Numbered from the stretch's first letter, positions 35,120 through 45,216 are shown. The stretch: DNA of 64,000 nt from Gottschalkia purinilytica (GCF_001190785.1 NZ_LGSS01000002.1:62001-126000), one strand, 5' to 3'. Notes: a model not told the origin generated them from the letters alone. Translations and numbers: made by a program.

Positions 35120-36955
35120 TTATTTTTCATTAATTTCAAGTGTTTTAGGTAAATAAATTTTAAACAAAGTGCCTTCTCCAGGAACACTATGTACCTCAAT
35201 ATATCCGCCATGACTATAAATTATATTTTTAGATATACTAAGACCTAGACCTGTTCCTTTAGCTCCTTTTGTACTAAAGAAAGGTTCAAACAAATTCTCT
35301 TTTACTTCTTCAGTCATACCTGATCCAGTATCTTCTATTTCTACAACTATTGTATTCTCATCATCATCATAAGTTCTGATTGTTAAAGTTCCACCCTTTT
35401 CCATGGCATCCATAGCATTTAATATTATATTGAGTATTACTTCTTTTATCTCATATTGATTACAATGTATATTACTCGTTGACTCTAACTTTTCTATAAC
35501 ATGAAACTTTATTCCACCAGTTTCATAATAATTTTTCCATTTGGGTTTAGCCATTTCTATAGCACTTCTAGCTATATCATTAATACAATTAACTTCTTTC
35601 TTTACATTTGTATTTTTTCTACTAAAAGATTGTATTTTCTCCACTATAGACTTTCCATCTAAACAAGAACTATATATAGTTTGTATATACTGTTTTATTT
35701 CACTATCAGATAATTTATTCATGGCTATCTGAGAAAATCCTAATATAGTTGTAAGTATATTATTAAAATCATGTGCTATGCCACCTGCAAGTTCTCCTAG
35801 TACTCTAAGCTTTTCAGACATTATTAATTTTCGTTGATTATCATCTACATATTTTTGTCTTTCTAGCAAGCTAGTTATAGTATTTGACACGGCTTCTAAA
35901 AATGATACATGATGGTAGAAGTCATAAGCTTGTCTAATAGAAAATAGTCTCATAATACCTATATGCAAACCATTCATGAAAACCAAAGGTATTTCTATAA
36001 TAGTATTGAGATTATACTTTTTACTTACAAAAGCATACTTACCTTGCATATCAGCCATTCTTATACAAGTACCCTTTTCTAGTATATTCAGAATATCTTC
36101 CTCTTCTATTTCTATTTTCTTTACATCTTCTAAGTAATCATTTGGAACGTTGTATTGAGAAATTACATCTATGCTACCTTTATTATTGTTAATTATATAT
36201 CCAAAATCGGCACCTATAATGTCTGATATTTTCTTTAAAGAAATATTTAGTAACTCATCACTACTAGTCATATATGAAGTTTCTAGTATGAGTTCATTTA
36301 ATAGCTCTAGTTTCTTATTTTCACTATATAATAGTTTCTTATCAATGAATAAGCTTCTTATGTACTTAAGAAAAATTTCACTCTCTTTATTTCTTATATT
36401 ATCTAGAGAGTATACATACTCATGTTCGCTTAACATTAACATGCTGTGTATAGGAATTAGCTTATAAAAGTTTTCTTCTGTAAGGTTGTCCATTTCGTAA
36501 CTTGCAAAAGTCATCATATTTGCATCCTTACAAACCTCTTTAATATCTTTAATAAAGTTATATAACATTCGGCTATTCTCGTCAGTATCTATTTTATCCA
36601 TATGAACATGAGTTAATATTTTTTTGAATCCTTCTTCCTCACATCTTCTTAATCCGTACTTTATTTCGTTTACTCTTTCTTCTCTAGTTTTAAATGTAGA
36701 ATCTACGTATAATCTATGTGTCAACTTCCTCGTTTTTACAAGTTCGTGATAATCAAATCCCCATTTCTTTATAGTTTCTTTTTGACTTGTATACACTCTA
36801 AGACTATTACATATAAGTATTATACATCCGTCATCATTCATTGTTTCTTTAACTAAGTTAATTAATATTTCTAGTGGGCTGTTTTCCAAACTTGTACTCA
36901 ATATTCCACATAATGCCCCCGATTCGAATTCTAAAGAACTAACTTTCTTAATCAA
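35120..36955 (-). CDS. Soluble MEDS-GAF sensor histidine kinase
   Basis: 611 residues without membrane helices, from a TTG with GGGAGAG upstream. Residues about 13-185 match the MEDS domain (GALCGILST at 13-21, TFASYEMDNL near 149), a sensory fold described in methanogens and methylotrophs and related to KaiC-like ATPase domains. A GAF-like domain covers about 215-365. The phosphoacceptor is His395 in GGIAHDFNNILTTILG, a HisKA type common in hybrid and receiver-partnered kinases. N-box ILNAMDAMEKGG, G1 DTGSGM and G2 KGTGLGLSISK follow. The ligand is unknown. A near-cre site lies 273 bp upstream. Confidence 0.87.
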   Translation of the reverse strand: MIKKVSSLEFESGALCGILSTSLENSPLEILINLVKETMNDDGCIILICNSLRVYTSQKETIKKWGFDYHELVKTRKLTHRLYVDSTFKTREERVNEIKYGLRRCEEEGFKKILTHVHMDKIDTDENSRMLYNFIKDIKEVCKDANMMTFASYEMDNLTEENFYKLIPIHSMLMLSEHEYVYSLDNIRNKESEIFLKYIRSLFIDKKLLYSENKKLELLNELILETSYMTSSDELLNISLKKISDIIGADFGYIINNNKGSIDVISQYNVPNDYLEDVKKIEIEEEDILNILEKGTCIRMADMQGKYAFVSKKYNLNTIIEIPLVFMNGLHIGIMRLFSIRQAYDFYHHVSFLEAVSNTITSLLERQKYVDDNQRKLIMSEKLRVLGELAGGIAHDFNNILTTILGFSQIAMNKLSDSEIKQYIQTIYSSCLDGKSIVEKIQSFSRKNTNVKKEVNCINDIARSAIEMAKPKWKNYYETGGIKFHVIEKLESTSNIHCNQYEIKEVILNIILNAMDAMEKGGTLTIRTYDDDENTIVVEIEDTGSGMTEEVKENLFEPFFSTKGAKGTGLGLSISKNIIYSHGGYIEVHSVPGEGTLFKIYLPKTLEINEK

Positions 36956-37227
36956 TTATACTCTCTCCCGTCACACGCTGTTTCCATAAAGCTTTTCATT
37001 TATGCTTGAACGAATAATTCTTTATTTGATACAAGTTTTCCTCTTTTTACATAAATATATTAGATAATTCCTACAAACAGCAATGATTTTATTTTAGTTT
37101 GGTTTGTAATGTTTTATAAAAATATAATATATTAGTCCCATATATGACTATATGCTACCAAATAAATAAGTATTAATCAAATTGTATAAAATTGTAGTTT
37201 TTTTAATAAAATTGAGATATATTGCCA

Positions 37228-37241
37228 GGAAATCGTTATCA
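37228..37241. promoter_or_regulatory. Near-cre sequence
   Basis: GGAAATCGTTATCA differs from TGWAANCGNTNWCA only at the first position. It may put the MEDS kinase operon under CcpA. It is far (273 bp) from the kinase start. Confidence 0.3.
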
Positions 37242-37316
37242 CACGCCTAAACTAGTATTTTTAATTCTACTAAAGATATTTTCTATAGGACTTACGTAGT
37301 ATATATATAAATTATA

Positions 37317-37351
37317 TAAAAAAAGAGGTACTCTTTTCAAGAGACCTCTTT
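37317..37351 (-). terminator. Terminator of tex
   Basis: Arms AAAGAGGTACTCTT and AAGAGACCTCTTT (37322-37351, one bulged A) with seven T residues on the minus strand, 10 bp after the stop. Confidence 0.85.
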
Positions 37352-37361
37352 ATAAAAATTA

Positions 37362-39515
37362 TTACAAACCTTTCATACTTAATGATATTCTACTTTTATC
37401 CTTATCTACTTCTACTATTCTAACATTAACTATATCCCCTACAGATACTACATCCATTGGATTTTTAATATACTTTTCACTTAAGTTTGAAATATGAATA
37501 AGCCCATCTTGTTTTACCCCTATATCTACAAAAGCCCCAAAATCTACAACATTTTTGATAGTGCCTGTAACTATCATATCTGTTCTTAAATCTTCAATTT
37601 TTAATACGTCTGTTCTAAATATAGGTTTTGGCATTTCATCTCTCGGATCTCTACCTGGCTTTTCAAGTTCTTCTATTATATCTTTTAACGTTGGAAGTCC
37701 TATTTTAAGTTCATTTGCTAAATCTGTAAGTTCATCTTCTTGTATTTTAGTACCTATGTTTTTTAGCTTTCCTTCTTTTATATCATTTTCTGTAAGTCCT
37801 AGTCTTTTTATAAGTTTAAGTGCTACATCATATGATTCTGGATGGACTGATGTATTATCTAGTGGATTATCTCCATCTTCTATTCTTAAAAAACCAGCAC
37901 ATTGTACAAATGTAGCTTGTCCTAGTCTTTTAACTTTTAAAAGGTCTTTTCTATTATTAAACCTTCCTGTTTCTTCTCTATATTTTACTATATTTTTGGC
38001 TACACTTGGAGCTATCCCTGAAATATAGCTTAATAATGAAACTGAAGCAGTATTTAAGTCTACACCTACGCTGTTTACACAGTCTTCTACAACTCCTCTT
38101 AGTGTTTCATCAAGCTTACCTTGATTTAAATCATGTTGATATTGACCTACTCCTACGTGTTTTGGATCTATTTTTACAAGCTCCGCTAATGGATCTTGTA
38201 ATCTTCTACCTATAGATATAGCACCTCTTATAGATACGTTTATATCTGGGTATTCTTCATTTGCAACCTTAGAAGCTGAATATATTGAAGCCCCAGCTTC
38301 ATTAACTATAGTATAGTAAACCTTCTTGTCTAAATCCTTTAAAATATCAGCAACTATCATTTCAGACTCCCTAGAAGCTGTACCATTTCCTATAGCTATA
38401 ATATCTACTCCATATTTTTCTATATATTCTATAATAGTTTTTTTAGATTCTTCTACTTTGTTTTGAGGTTCTGTAGGATATATAGTAGTATATTCTAAAA
38501 GTTTTCCTGTTTCGTCTACTACAGCTATCTTACAGCCTGTTCTAAATGCAGGATCAAATCCCATTACTACTTTTCCTTTAATAGGAGATTGTAGTAAAAG
38601 TGGCTTTAGGTTTTTCCCAAATACTTTTATAGCTTGTTCTTCTGCATTCTCTGTTAAAGTGCTTCTTATTTCTCTTTCTATAGATGGAAATATAAGTCTC
38701 TTGTAGCTATCTTCTATACTATCTTCTAGATATTTTGTAGTTATAGCATCTTTATTTGTTATTACTCTTTCTTTTAATATGTGTATTATTTCCTCATCTA
38801 AGCTTTCTATCTTAACTCTTATAGCCTTTTCTTTTTCAGCTCTATTTATAGCAAGAACTCTATGGCTTGCTACATTCTTTACTGGCTCTTTAAAATCATG
38901 ATACATCTCATATACTGAATTATCTTCTTCTTTAGTTGCTGATGTTATAAGTAATCCTTTATTAAATATGATTGTTCTTATTATATCTCTAAACTGAGCA
39001 TTATCAGATATTACCTCTGCAACTACATCCATCGCACCTTGTATAGCTTTTTCTATTGTATCTACTTCTTTATCTTCATTTAGAAATGATGATGCAATTT
39101 CATCAATGTTTCCACTAGTTATATCTTGAGATAATATAATATTTGCTAAAGGTTCTAATCCTTTTTCTTTAGCTATAGTTGCTCTAGTTCTTCTTTTAGG
39201 TCTAAAAGGTCTATATAGGTCTTCTACTTTTTGAATAGTATCTACACTTAGTATATTTTCTTTAAGTTCATCTGTAAGTTTACCTTGTTCTTCAATAAGT
39301 CTTATAACTTCTTCTTTTCTATTCTCTAGGTTTCTTAGATAAGTAAGTCTTTCATAAAGATCTCTAAGTACTACGTCACTTAATTCTCCAGTTTGTTCTT
39401 TTCTATATCTAGCAATGAAAGGAATCGTATTACCTTCATCAATAAGCTTTATAGTATTTTCAACTTGAAATTGTTTTAAATTTAATTCTTTCACTAATTG
39501 AGATACGATATCCAA
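37362..39515 (-). CDS. tex: Tex family nucleic-acid-binding protein
   Basis: 717 residues, normal for Tex. N-terminal helical domain with RYRKEQTGELSDVVLR, central YqgF-like RNase H fold (VMGFDPAFRTGCKIAVVD), a helix-hairpin-helix region (GIAPSVAKNIVKYREETGRF, of which GIAPSVAKNIV is quoted) and a C-terminal S1 domain from about 645 (GTIKNVVDFGAFVDIGVKQ). Tex is a bacterial relative of the elongation factor Spt6 and influences transcription and stress gene expression. It lies downstream of prfB, behind that gene's terminator. Confidence 0.93.
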   Translation of the reverse strand: MDIVSQLVKELNLKQFQVENTIKLIDEGNTIPFIARYRKEQTGELSDVVLRDLYERLTYLRNLENRKEEVIRLIEEQGKLTDELKENILSVDTIQKVEDLYRPFRPKRRTRATIAKEKGLEPLANIILSQDITSGNIDEIASSFLNEDKEVDTIEKAIQGAMDVVAEVISDNAQFRDIIRTIIFNKGLLITSATKEEDNSVYEMYHDFKEPVKNVASHRVLAINRAEKEKAIRVKIESLDEEIIHILKERVITNKDAITTKYLEDSIEDSYKRLIFPSIEREIRSTLTENAEEQAIKVFGKNLKPLLLQSPIKGKVVMGFDPAFRTGCKIAVVDETGKLLEYTTIYPTEPQNKVEESKKTIIEYIEKYGVDIIAIGNGTASRESEMIVADILKDLDKKVYYTIVNEAGASIYSASKVANEEYPDINVSIRGAISIGRRLQDPLAELVKIDPKHVGVGQYQHDLNQGKLDETLRGVVEDCVNSVGVDLNTASVSLLSYISGIAPSVAKNIVKYREETGRFNNRKDLLKVKRLGQATFVQCAGFLRIEDGDNPLDNTSVHPESYDVALKLIKRLGLTENDIKEGKLKNIGTKIQEDELTDLANELKIGLPTLKDIIEELEKPGRDPRDEMPKPIFRTDVLKIEDLRTDMIVTGTIKNVVDFGAFVDIGVKQDGLIHISNLSEKYIKNPMDVVSVGDIVNVRIVEVDKDKSRISLSMKGL

Positions 39516-39586
39516 TGTCTTCTCTCCCTTTCTTATGTGTTAGTAAGTTACTTTATTAATTATATACATAAAAATGGAATAACACA

Positions 39587-39615
39587 AGAAAAAGACTAGA
39601 AATTTCTTTCTAGCC
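39587..39615 (-). terminator. Terminator of secA-prfB
   Basis: Arms GACTAGAAA and TTTCTAGCC (39594-39615, one wobble pair) with a T tract on the minus strand, 31 bp after the prfB stop. Confidence 0.75.
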
Positions 39616-39645
39616 TTATTTTTGTCAATTTTTCGTTATTTTTCA

Positions 39646-40768
39646 TTATTTTTCATCATTTTTCATTGACTTATATTTCAAGTATTCATTTATGAAGATA
39701 TCTATACTTCCATCCATTACATTGTCGATATTTCCTGTTTCTGCATTTGTTCTGTGATCTTTAACTAGACTATAAGGGTGAAATACATATGATCTTATTT
39801 GAGATCCCCAACCTATCTGATTGTATTGTCCTTGTAAATCATCTATTTTTTCTTTCTTTTCAAGTTGTTTAAGCTCTATAAGCTTTGCCATAAGCATTCT
39901 CATAGCTGTAGCCTTATTACTATGCTGAGATCTCTCATTTTGACATTGTACAACAATTCCTGTAGGTATATGTGTTATCCTAATTGCAGAATCTGTCGTA
40001 TTTACATGTTGTCCTCCAGCTCCCCCTGATCTATATGTGTCTATTTTAAGATCACTTGGATTTATATCTATTTCTGCATCTTCATCTAATTCAGGAAATA
40101 CATCTACTGAAGCAAAAGATGTATGTCTTCTTCCAGATGAATCAAAAGGTGATATTCTTACAAGTCTATGAACTCCCTTTTCTGCCTTTAAGTATCCGTA
40201 GGCATTTATCCCTTTTATAAGAAGTGTTACACTTTTTATTCCACCTTCAGTGTCAGATAAAATATCCAGTATCTGTACTGAATATTTCTTAGTCTCACTC
40301 CATCTTTTATACATTCTAAGAAGCATTTCTGCCCAATCCTGAGCTTCTAGTCCTCCTGTTCCGGCATGTATCGACAATATGGCATTATTTTTATCATATT
40401 CTCCACTTAAAAGTATTTTTATCTTAAAGTTATTTAGTTTATTTTCTGTACTATTCGTAGTCAATTTTAAATCTTCATAAATTGATTCCTCTTCACATTC
40501 ACTAGCTAACTCTATCATAACTTCTAAGTCTTCAATATTATCTGATATATCTTCATACTCTATTAACTTATCTTTTAAGATATTAGTCTCTTGAACTATT
40601 TTTTGAGCTTTTTCAGTATCATTCCAAAAATCTGGTTCAAAAGTTTTAGCCTCAAGTTCTTCTACTTTTTTTCTTAGGCTATCTGTGTCAAAGAGAAACA
40701 CCTATTTCTCTTATTTCCTCCTTAAAAGTCGCTAGCTTATCTTTATAACTTTCTAGCTCAAAAATCAA
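39646..40768 (-). CDS. prfB: Peptide chain release factor 2, with programmed +1 frameshift
   Basis: The 373-residue product needs a +1 shift. Frame 0 begins at a TTG at 40768 (AAAGGAG 8 nt upstream) and encodes 26 residues, MIFELESYKDKLATFKEEIR and so on, ending CTT TGA. Skipping the T at 40690 joins GAC and continues to the stop at 39646. RF2 reads UGA and UAA, so shortage of RF2 favours the shift. The recognition motif appears as SPFDSSGRRHTS and the peptidyl-transferase GGQ motif as SGGAGGQHVN. It starts 30 bp after secA and is co-transcribed with it. Confidence 0.95.
40687..40693 (-). other. RF2 autoregulatory frameshift site
   Basis: On the minus strand CTTTGAC: CTT in frame 0 is followed by the in-frame stop TGA and C, the standard RF2 slippery sequence. 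An AGGTG lies upstream as a weak internal Shine-Dalgarno, and a stronger AAGGAGG is further away, about 22 nt before the shift. Confidence 0.93.
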
Positions 40769-40798
40769 ACATACCACTCCTTTTAAATCTAGGATCGA

Positions 40799-43540
40799 TT
40801 AATTATTAGCTCCACAACATTTTTTATATTTCTTTCCACTACCACATGGACAAGGATCATTTCTTCCTACTTTATCCTTTACCACTACAGTTTTTGGCTT
40901 TGAAGGTTCAGCACCATGATTTGCTGATACAGGTTCTGCTACTCTTTCTCTTTCTATGTTTTCAGCTTGTTGAAGGTGATATAAGCTTCTAATTGTTTCT
41001 TGTTGAATACTATCTATCATAGTCTCAAACATATCAAAACCTTCTGTTTGGTACGCTCTTACAGGGTCTTCTTGTCCTAATGCTCTAAGACCTATACCTT
41101 GTTTTAATTGATCCATAGCATCTATATGATCCATCCATTTAGTATCAACAACTCTTAAAAGTATTACTCTTTCTAGCTCTCTTAAAACATCATCGCCTAT
41201 TTCTTCTTCCTTTTCATCATATAGTTTAAAAGCTATTTCTTTAATTATGTCTTTTAAGCTCTCTTTAGTTAAACTTTCTACATCTTTTATATCTATTTTA
41301 CCTTCTATAGGCATTAAATTTGATAAATAGTTTTCTAATCCAACAATATCCCATTCTTCAGGATATTTACCATCAGCAGTATATATTTCTATAGCACCTG
41401 CTATAGTATTTTCAATCATAGAAAGAATGTGGTCCTTTAAGTTTTCTCCCTCTAATACTTTCCTTCTCTCTGCATATATTACTTCTCTTTGCTTATTCAT
41501 TACATCATCATATTGTAGTACATGCTTTCTTATACTGAAGTTATTTCCTTCTATTTTCTTTTGAGCATTTTCTATAGATTTTGAAAGAAGCCTATGTTCT
41601 AGTGGCTCATCATCTGGCATTCCTAATGTTTCTATCATTCCCTTTATCTTGTCACTTCCAAATAGTCTCATTAAATCATCTTCTAAAGATACAAAAAATC
41701 TTGAAGAACCAGGGTCTCCTTGACGACCAGAACGACCTCTTAACTGATTATCTATACGTCTTGATTCATGTCTCTCTGTACCTATAATATGAAGCCCACC
41801 AGCTTCTTTAACTTTCTCATTTTCTGTATCTGTTTGTTCTTTAGCTTTATCTAGAATATCCCTATATACTTTTCTAGCTGATAAGATTTCTTCATCATCT
41901 GTATCTGCAAAACTATCTACTTGTGAGATAATTTCTTCACTAAAGCCTTTTTTCTTCATTTCATTCTTAGCTATAAACTCTGGATTACCTCCAAGAACTA
42001 TATCCGTACCACGACCAGCCATATTTGTAGCTATAGTTACAGATCCATATCTACCTGCTTGTGCAACTATTTCAGCCTCTCTCTCATGTTGCTTAGCATT
42101 TAAGACTTCATGCTTAACACCCAACTTTTTAAGCATTTTACTAAGAACTTCTGACAGTTCAATAGAAATAGTACCTACAAGTACAGGTTGACCTTTTTCA
42201 TGCTTTTCTTTTATTTCATTTACTACAGCATTAAGTTTCCCTTCAACGTTCTTATATACAACATCAGCATGATCTTTTCTTACTAATAATCTGTTAGTAG
42301 GTATCTCTATAACGTCAACGTTATATATTTCCCTAAACTCAGATTCTTCAGTTTTTGCAGTACCAGTCATACCTGATAGTTTATTATACATTCTAAAGTA
42401 GTTTTGGAAAGTTATTGTAGCAAGTGTCTTAGATTCTCTTCTTACATCTAGTCCTTCTTTTGCTTCTATAGCTTGATGTAATCCCTCACTATATCTTCTA
42501 CCGAACATAAGTCTACCTGTAAATTCATCAACAATTACAACTTCTCCATCTTTAACTACATAGTCAATGTCTTTTTTCATTATATTTTGAGCTTTTAATG
42601 CCTGGTTTATATGATGATATATTTCAGCATTTGAAGGATCTGCAAGGTTTTCTACACTAAAGTATTTTTCCGCTTTTGCTACACCCTTCTCACTTAAAGT
42701 TACATTCTTAGCTTTCTCATCAATTGTAAAGTCTACTTTTTCTTCAACATATTCACGATCTAGTAATGGATTTTTCTTTTCATTAGGATCTATTACTCTA
42801 CCAGTTAATGTTTTTACAAAGTTATCTGCAAGTAAATATAACTTTGTAGATTTATCTCCCATACCTGAGATAATAAGTGGTGTTCTAGCCTCATCTATTA
42901 GGATACTGTCAACCTCATCCACTATAGCAAAGTTAAGGCCTCTTTGAACCATTTCATTTTTATATATAACCATGTTATCTCTTAGATAATCAAACCCAAA
43001 TTCGTTATTTGTACCATAAGTTATATCAGCAGCATAAGCTTCTCTTCTTTCGTCATTCTCCATGTCATGTAGTATACATCCTACACTTAAGCCTAGGAAT
43101 TCATATACCTTACCCATCCATTCTTTATCCCTTTGTGCAAGGTAATCATTTACAGTAACAACATGTACGCCTTTTCCTGAAAGAGCATTAAGATATACCG
43201 GTAAAGTTGCCATAAGAGTTTTACCTTCACCAGTTTTCATTTCGGCAATTGTTCCCTCGTGTAAAACTATACCTGCTATTAATTGTACTCTATAATGCTT
43301 CATACCAAGAACTCTATATGCAGCCTCTCTAGCTACGGCAAAAGCTTCCGGTAATATATCGTCTAGTGTTTCACCCTTTGCTAGTCTATCTTTAAATTCA
43401 GGAGTCTTAGCTTTTAGCTCATCATCAGAAAGTTTTTGTATATCCTTTTCTAAGTCCTCTATCTTATTTACTATTGGTTCAATTCTTTTTAGTTCCCTTT
43501 CACTATGTGTTCCAAACACTTTTTCAAAGAGTCTTTTCAA
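40799..43540 (-). CDS. secA: Preprotein translocase ATPase SecA
   Basis: 913 residues from a TTG at 43540 with TTGAGGTGAG upstream. Walker [10 protein letters not shown] near 100, the DEAD-type motif [10 protein letters not shown], the second motor domain with [18 protein letters not shown] and [19 protein letters not shown] (shortened), and a C-terminal SEC-C zinc motif [18 protein letters not shown]. SecA drives protein export through SecYEG. A SigA-like promoter lies at 43564-43593. The prfB gene follows after 30 bp. Only one secA is in the window. Confidence 0.97.
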   Translation of the reverse strand: MKRLFEKVFGTHSERELKRIEPIVNKIEDLEKDIQKLSDDELKAKTPEFKDRLAKGETLDDILPEAFAVAREAAYRVLGMKHYRVQLIAGIVLHEGTIAEMKTGEGKTLMATLPVYLNALSGKGVHVVTVNDYLAQRDKEWMGKVYEFLGLSVGCILHDMENDERREAYAADITYGTNNEFGFDYLRDNMVIYKNEMVQRGLNFAIVDEVDSILIDEARTPLIISGMGDKSTKLYLLADNFVKTLTGRVIDPNEKKNPLLDREYVEEKVDFTIDEKAKNVTLSEKGVAKAEKYFSVENLADPSNAEIYHHINQALKAQNIMKKDIDYVVKDGEVVIVDEFTGRLMFGRRYSEGLHQAIEAKEGLDVRRESKTLATITFQNYFRMYNKLSGMTGTAKTEESEFREIYNVDVIEIPTNRLLVRKDHADVVYKNVEGKLNAVVNEIKEKHEKGQPVLVGTISIELSEVLSKMLKKLGVKHEVLNAKQHEREAEIVAQAGRYGSVTIATNMAGRGTDIVLGGNPEFIAKNEMKKKGFSEEIISQVDSFADTDDEEILSARKVYRDILDKAKEQTDTENEKVKEAGGLHIIGTERHESRRIDNQLRGRSGRQGDPGSSRFFVSLEDDLMRLFGSDKIKGMIETLGMPDDEPLEHRLLSKSIENAQKKIEGNNFSIRKHVLQYDDVMNKQREVIYAERRKVLEGENLKDHILSMIENTIAGAIEIYTADGKYPEEWDIVGLENYLSNLMPIEGKIDIKDVESLTKESLKDIIKEIAFKLYDEKEEEIGDDVLRELERVILLRVVDTKWMDHIDAMDQLKQGIGLRALGQEDPVRAYQTEGFDMFETMIDSIQQETIRSLYHLQQAENIERERVAEPVSANHGAEPSKPKTVVVKDKVGRNDPCPCGSGKKYKKCCGANN

Positions 43541-43563
43541 TTTAACTCACCTCAAGTTATATT

Positions 43564-43593
43564 ATTATATTATTTAAATCTTATCCGTTGCAA
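43564..43593 (-). promoter_or_regulatory. SigA-like promoter of secA
   Basis: TTGCAA (43593-43588), 18 bp spacer, TATAAT (43569-43564), giving a start about 17 bp before the TTG codon of secA. Confidence 0.6.
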
Positions 43594-43858
43594 GATTTAT
43601 TGATAAAATATAGATATCAAAATAGATTAAACCTAATTATAAAATCTAATTAAGATTATATCAAATATTGAATAACTATTTACTTAACTTATTTAATAAA
43701 GTAAAATTGTAAACAATAGAAAAATTTCTTGTAATTATTTAAAAATATTCTAAAATTAATTTTACATAATTTTCTTGGCGATTATTTTACAATTATTATT
43801 ATATTTTATCATTAATGATAATTCCTTACAACCCTACGAAAATCCTTCAAAAAACAGT

Positions 43859-43886
43859 AAAAAAGCAGAGACTTCTCTGCCTTTTT
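43859..43886 (-). terminator. Terminator of hpf
   Basis: A GCAGAG/CTCTGC stem (43865-43880) with A and T runs on either side, 28 bp after the hpf stop. Confidence 0.85.
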
Positions 43887-43913
43887 ATTATTATAAACAA
43901 TTATAGATTCATT

Positions 43914-44441
43914 TTAGTATTCTGGTTCTATGAGACCATAGTCCCCATTTTTTCTTTTATAGATTACGTTAACATCACCTGTCTCTGCATTTCTAAATAC
44001 AAAGAAACTATGTCTGAGTAACTCCATTTGAAGAATAGCTTCTTCTTCATCCATTGGTTTTATAGCAAATTTCTTAGTTCTAACAATCTTAGGGTCTTCA
44101 TTCTTTTCATCAGGAAGAGATACAATATTTTCAAATCTAATAGTATCAATACCTTGACTCTTTTGAAGTTTAGTCTTATGTTTTCTTATTTGTCTTTCAA
44201 GTATATCTACAACATTGTCTATAGATGTATACATATCACTAGTTGTTTCTTCTGCCCTAAGTATAGCACCTGAAAAAGGAATTGTTACTTCTATTATTTG
44301 TCTATGCTTTTCAACACTTAATGTAGCATTTGCTGACACATCTTCGTGGAAGTATTTGTCAAGTCTACTCAATTTCTTTGTTGTCATATCCTTTAAAGCA
44401 TTTGTAACTTCCATATTCTTTCCACTAACATTAATTTTCAT
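43914..44441 (-). CDS. hpf: Ribosome hibernation promoting factor, long form
   Basis: 175 residues from the ATG at 44441; the frame has a TTG 9 bp upstream, but AAGGGAG fits the ATG and the family begins MKINVSGKN. The N-terminal domain (about 1-95) is the ribosome-binding RaiA/YfiA fold; the C-terminal domain (about 120-175, with FAIKPMDEEEAILQMELLRHSFFVF, of which KPMDEEEAILQMELLRH is quoted) dimerises ribosomes into inactive 100S particles. A SigH-type promoter (44501-44527) suggests expression on entry to stationary phase, as known for B. subtilis yvyD. A DnaA-box-like array lies further upstream. Confidence 0.95.
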   Translation of the reverse strand: MKINVSGKNMEVTNALKDMTTKKLSRLDKYFHEDVSANATLSVEKHRQIIEVTIPFSGAILRAEETTSDMYTSIDNVVDILERQIRKHKTKLQKSQGIDTIRFENIVSLPDEKNEDPKIVRTKKFAIKPMDEEEAILQMELLRHSFFVFRNAETGDVNVIYKRKNGDYGLIEPEY

Positions 44442-44500
44442 AATATACAACTCCCTTCAGTTGTTTTAAGTAAGTATAAATATTTTGTTAAATTAATTAT

Positions 44501-44527
44501 ATTCTATATAATTTTAAAATTTCCTTT
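44501..44527 (-). promoter_or_regulatory. SigH-type promoter of hpf
   Basis: AAAGGAAAT (44527-44519), 11 bp spacer, ATAGAAT (44507-44501). Both elements fit RNAGGAWWW and RNNGAAT at every position. The predicted start is about 52 bp upstream of the hpf ATG. Confidence 0.65.
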
Positions 44528-44863
44528 ATTGTAAAATAAGAAAGTTTTATTATTGTATTATATAATGATACCCACTTAAAAAAGTTATCAACAAAAAAAC
44601 GAAAGATTTTTTAAAATTAAACATTTGTTCATAATTATATATTTTTAATATTAATTTTCAGCAAATATAAATTAAATTGAAGTATTACAATTTTATAATT
44701 ATTCTAATAATACATCAGTATATTACAAGTTTTTATCAATATATACCTATTAATCCATAGTTTATGACACTATGTTACACCATTAGCCTTATATGTTTTT
44801 ATTAATATACAACCATGTGTATAAATATCATATTATTTTTTTATAACCTTATACATATTGACA

Positions 44864-45104
44864 TGTGGAAAACATATACACCATTCTGTGGATAATGTTA
44901 ATAGTTCTGTGGAAAACTGTTAATTAGTACAAGCTATTGTGTGGAAATTGTTGTGTATATGTAGTGGAAAAATATATTTTATATGTGGATTTCACTTTTT
45001 TTTATTAATGTCATATTCTTGATAATTATACTTATTCTTTTTATAGTATATAGAATATGAAGACACACAATATATAGATTATAAAATACAACTACTTTTC
45101 CACA
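44864..45104. other. Ordered array of DnaA-box-like 9-mers
   Basis: Six boxes in one direction start at 44864, 44887, 44908, 44940, 44963 and 44984: TGTGGAAAA, TGTGGATAA (perfect match to the TTATCCACA consensus), TGTGGAAAA, TGTGGAAAT, AGTGGAAAA, TGTGGATTT. The intervals are 23, 21, 32, 23 and 21 nt, that is, two triads with the same spacing. A reversed TTTTCCACA lies at 45096. No dnaA, dnaN or rpmH is near. Confidence 0.5.
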
Positions 45105-45140
45105 GGAAATAATGATACATGATAGTAGCCTATCTTTAAT

Positions 45141-45210
45141 ATAAAATAAATAAAGTAAAATCCATAAACCCTCTAGTAAAAACTACTATAAGGTTTAGAA
45201 TTTTACTTTA
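45141..45210 (-). terminator. Terminator of the Crp/Fnr-type gene
   Basis: Arms starting TAAAGTAAAATCC (45151) and ending ATTTTACTTTA (45210) form a long imperfect stem that also pairs AAACC with GGTTT. A T-rich tract follows on the minus strand. Confidence 0.7.
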
Positions 45211-45216
45211 TTATTT

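Larger units (their letters stand above)
36956..37361. other. 406-bp intergenic region
   Basis: It carries the upstream region of the MEDS kinase gene and, at its right end, the terminator of tex (37317-37351). A near-cre sequence is at 37228-37241. No open frame or structured RNA was seen. Confidence 0.5.
43541..43913. other. 373-bp intergenic region upstream of secA
   Basis: It contains the secA promoter (43564-43593) and the hpf terminator (43859-43886). The remainder is A/T-rich, with no open frame that has a ribosome site. Confidence 0.5.
44442..45216. other. 775-bp intergenic region upstream of hpf
   Basis: The longest gene-free stretch after the one before kbl. From the hpf side it holds a SigH-type promoter, about 300 bp of plain A/T-rich DNA with one TTATCAACA (44585), the array of DnaA-box-like 9-mers (44864-45104), and the terminator of the Crp/Fnr-type gene (45151-45210). 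No open frame is convincing. Confidence 0.65.

Noticed and set aside
40687-40768. prfB as a frameshifted pseudogene
   Set aside because: The interruption is exactly the CTT TGA C programmed shift of RF2 and all downstream motifs are intact.
44864-45104. The DnaA-box-like array as the chromosomal origin
   Set aside because: In Firmicutes the origin lies beside dnaA, dnaN and rpmH. None is present, and the flanking genes are hpf-secA and a Crp/Fnr-type gene.
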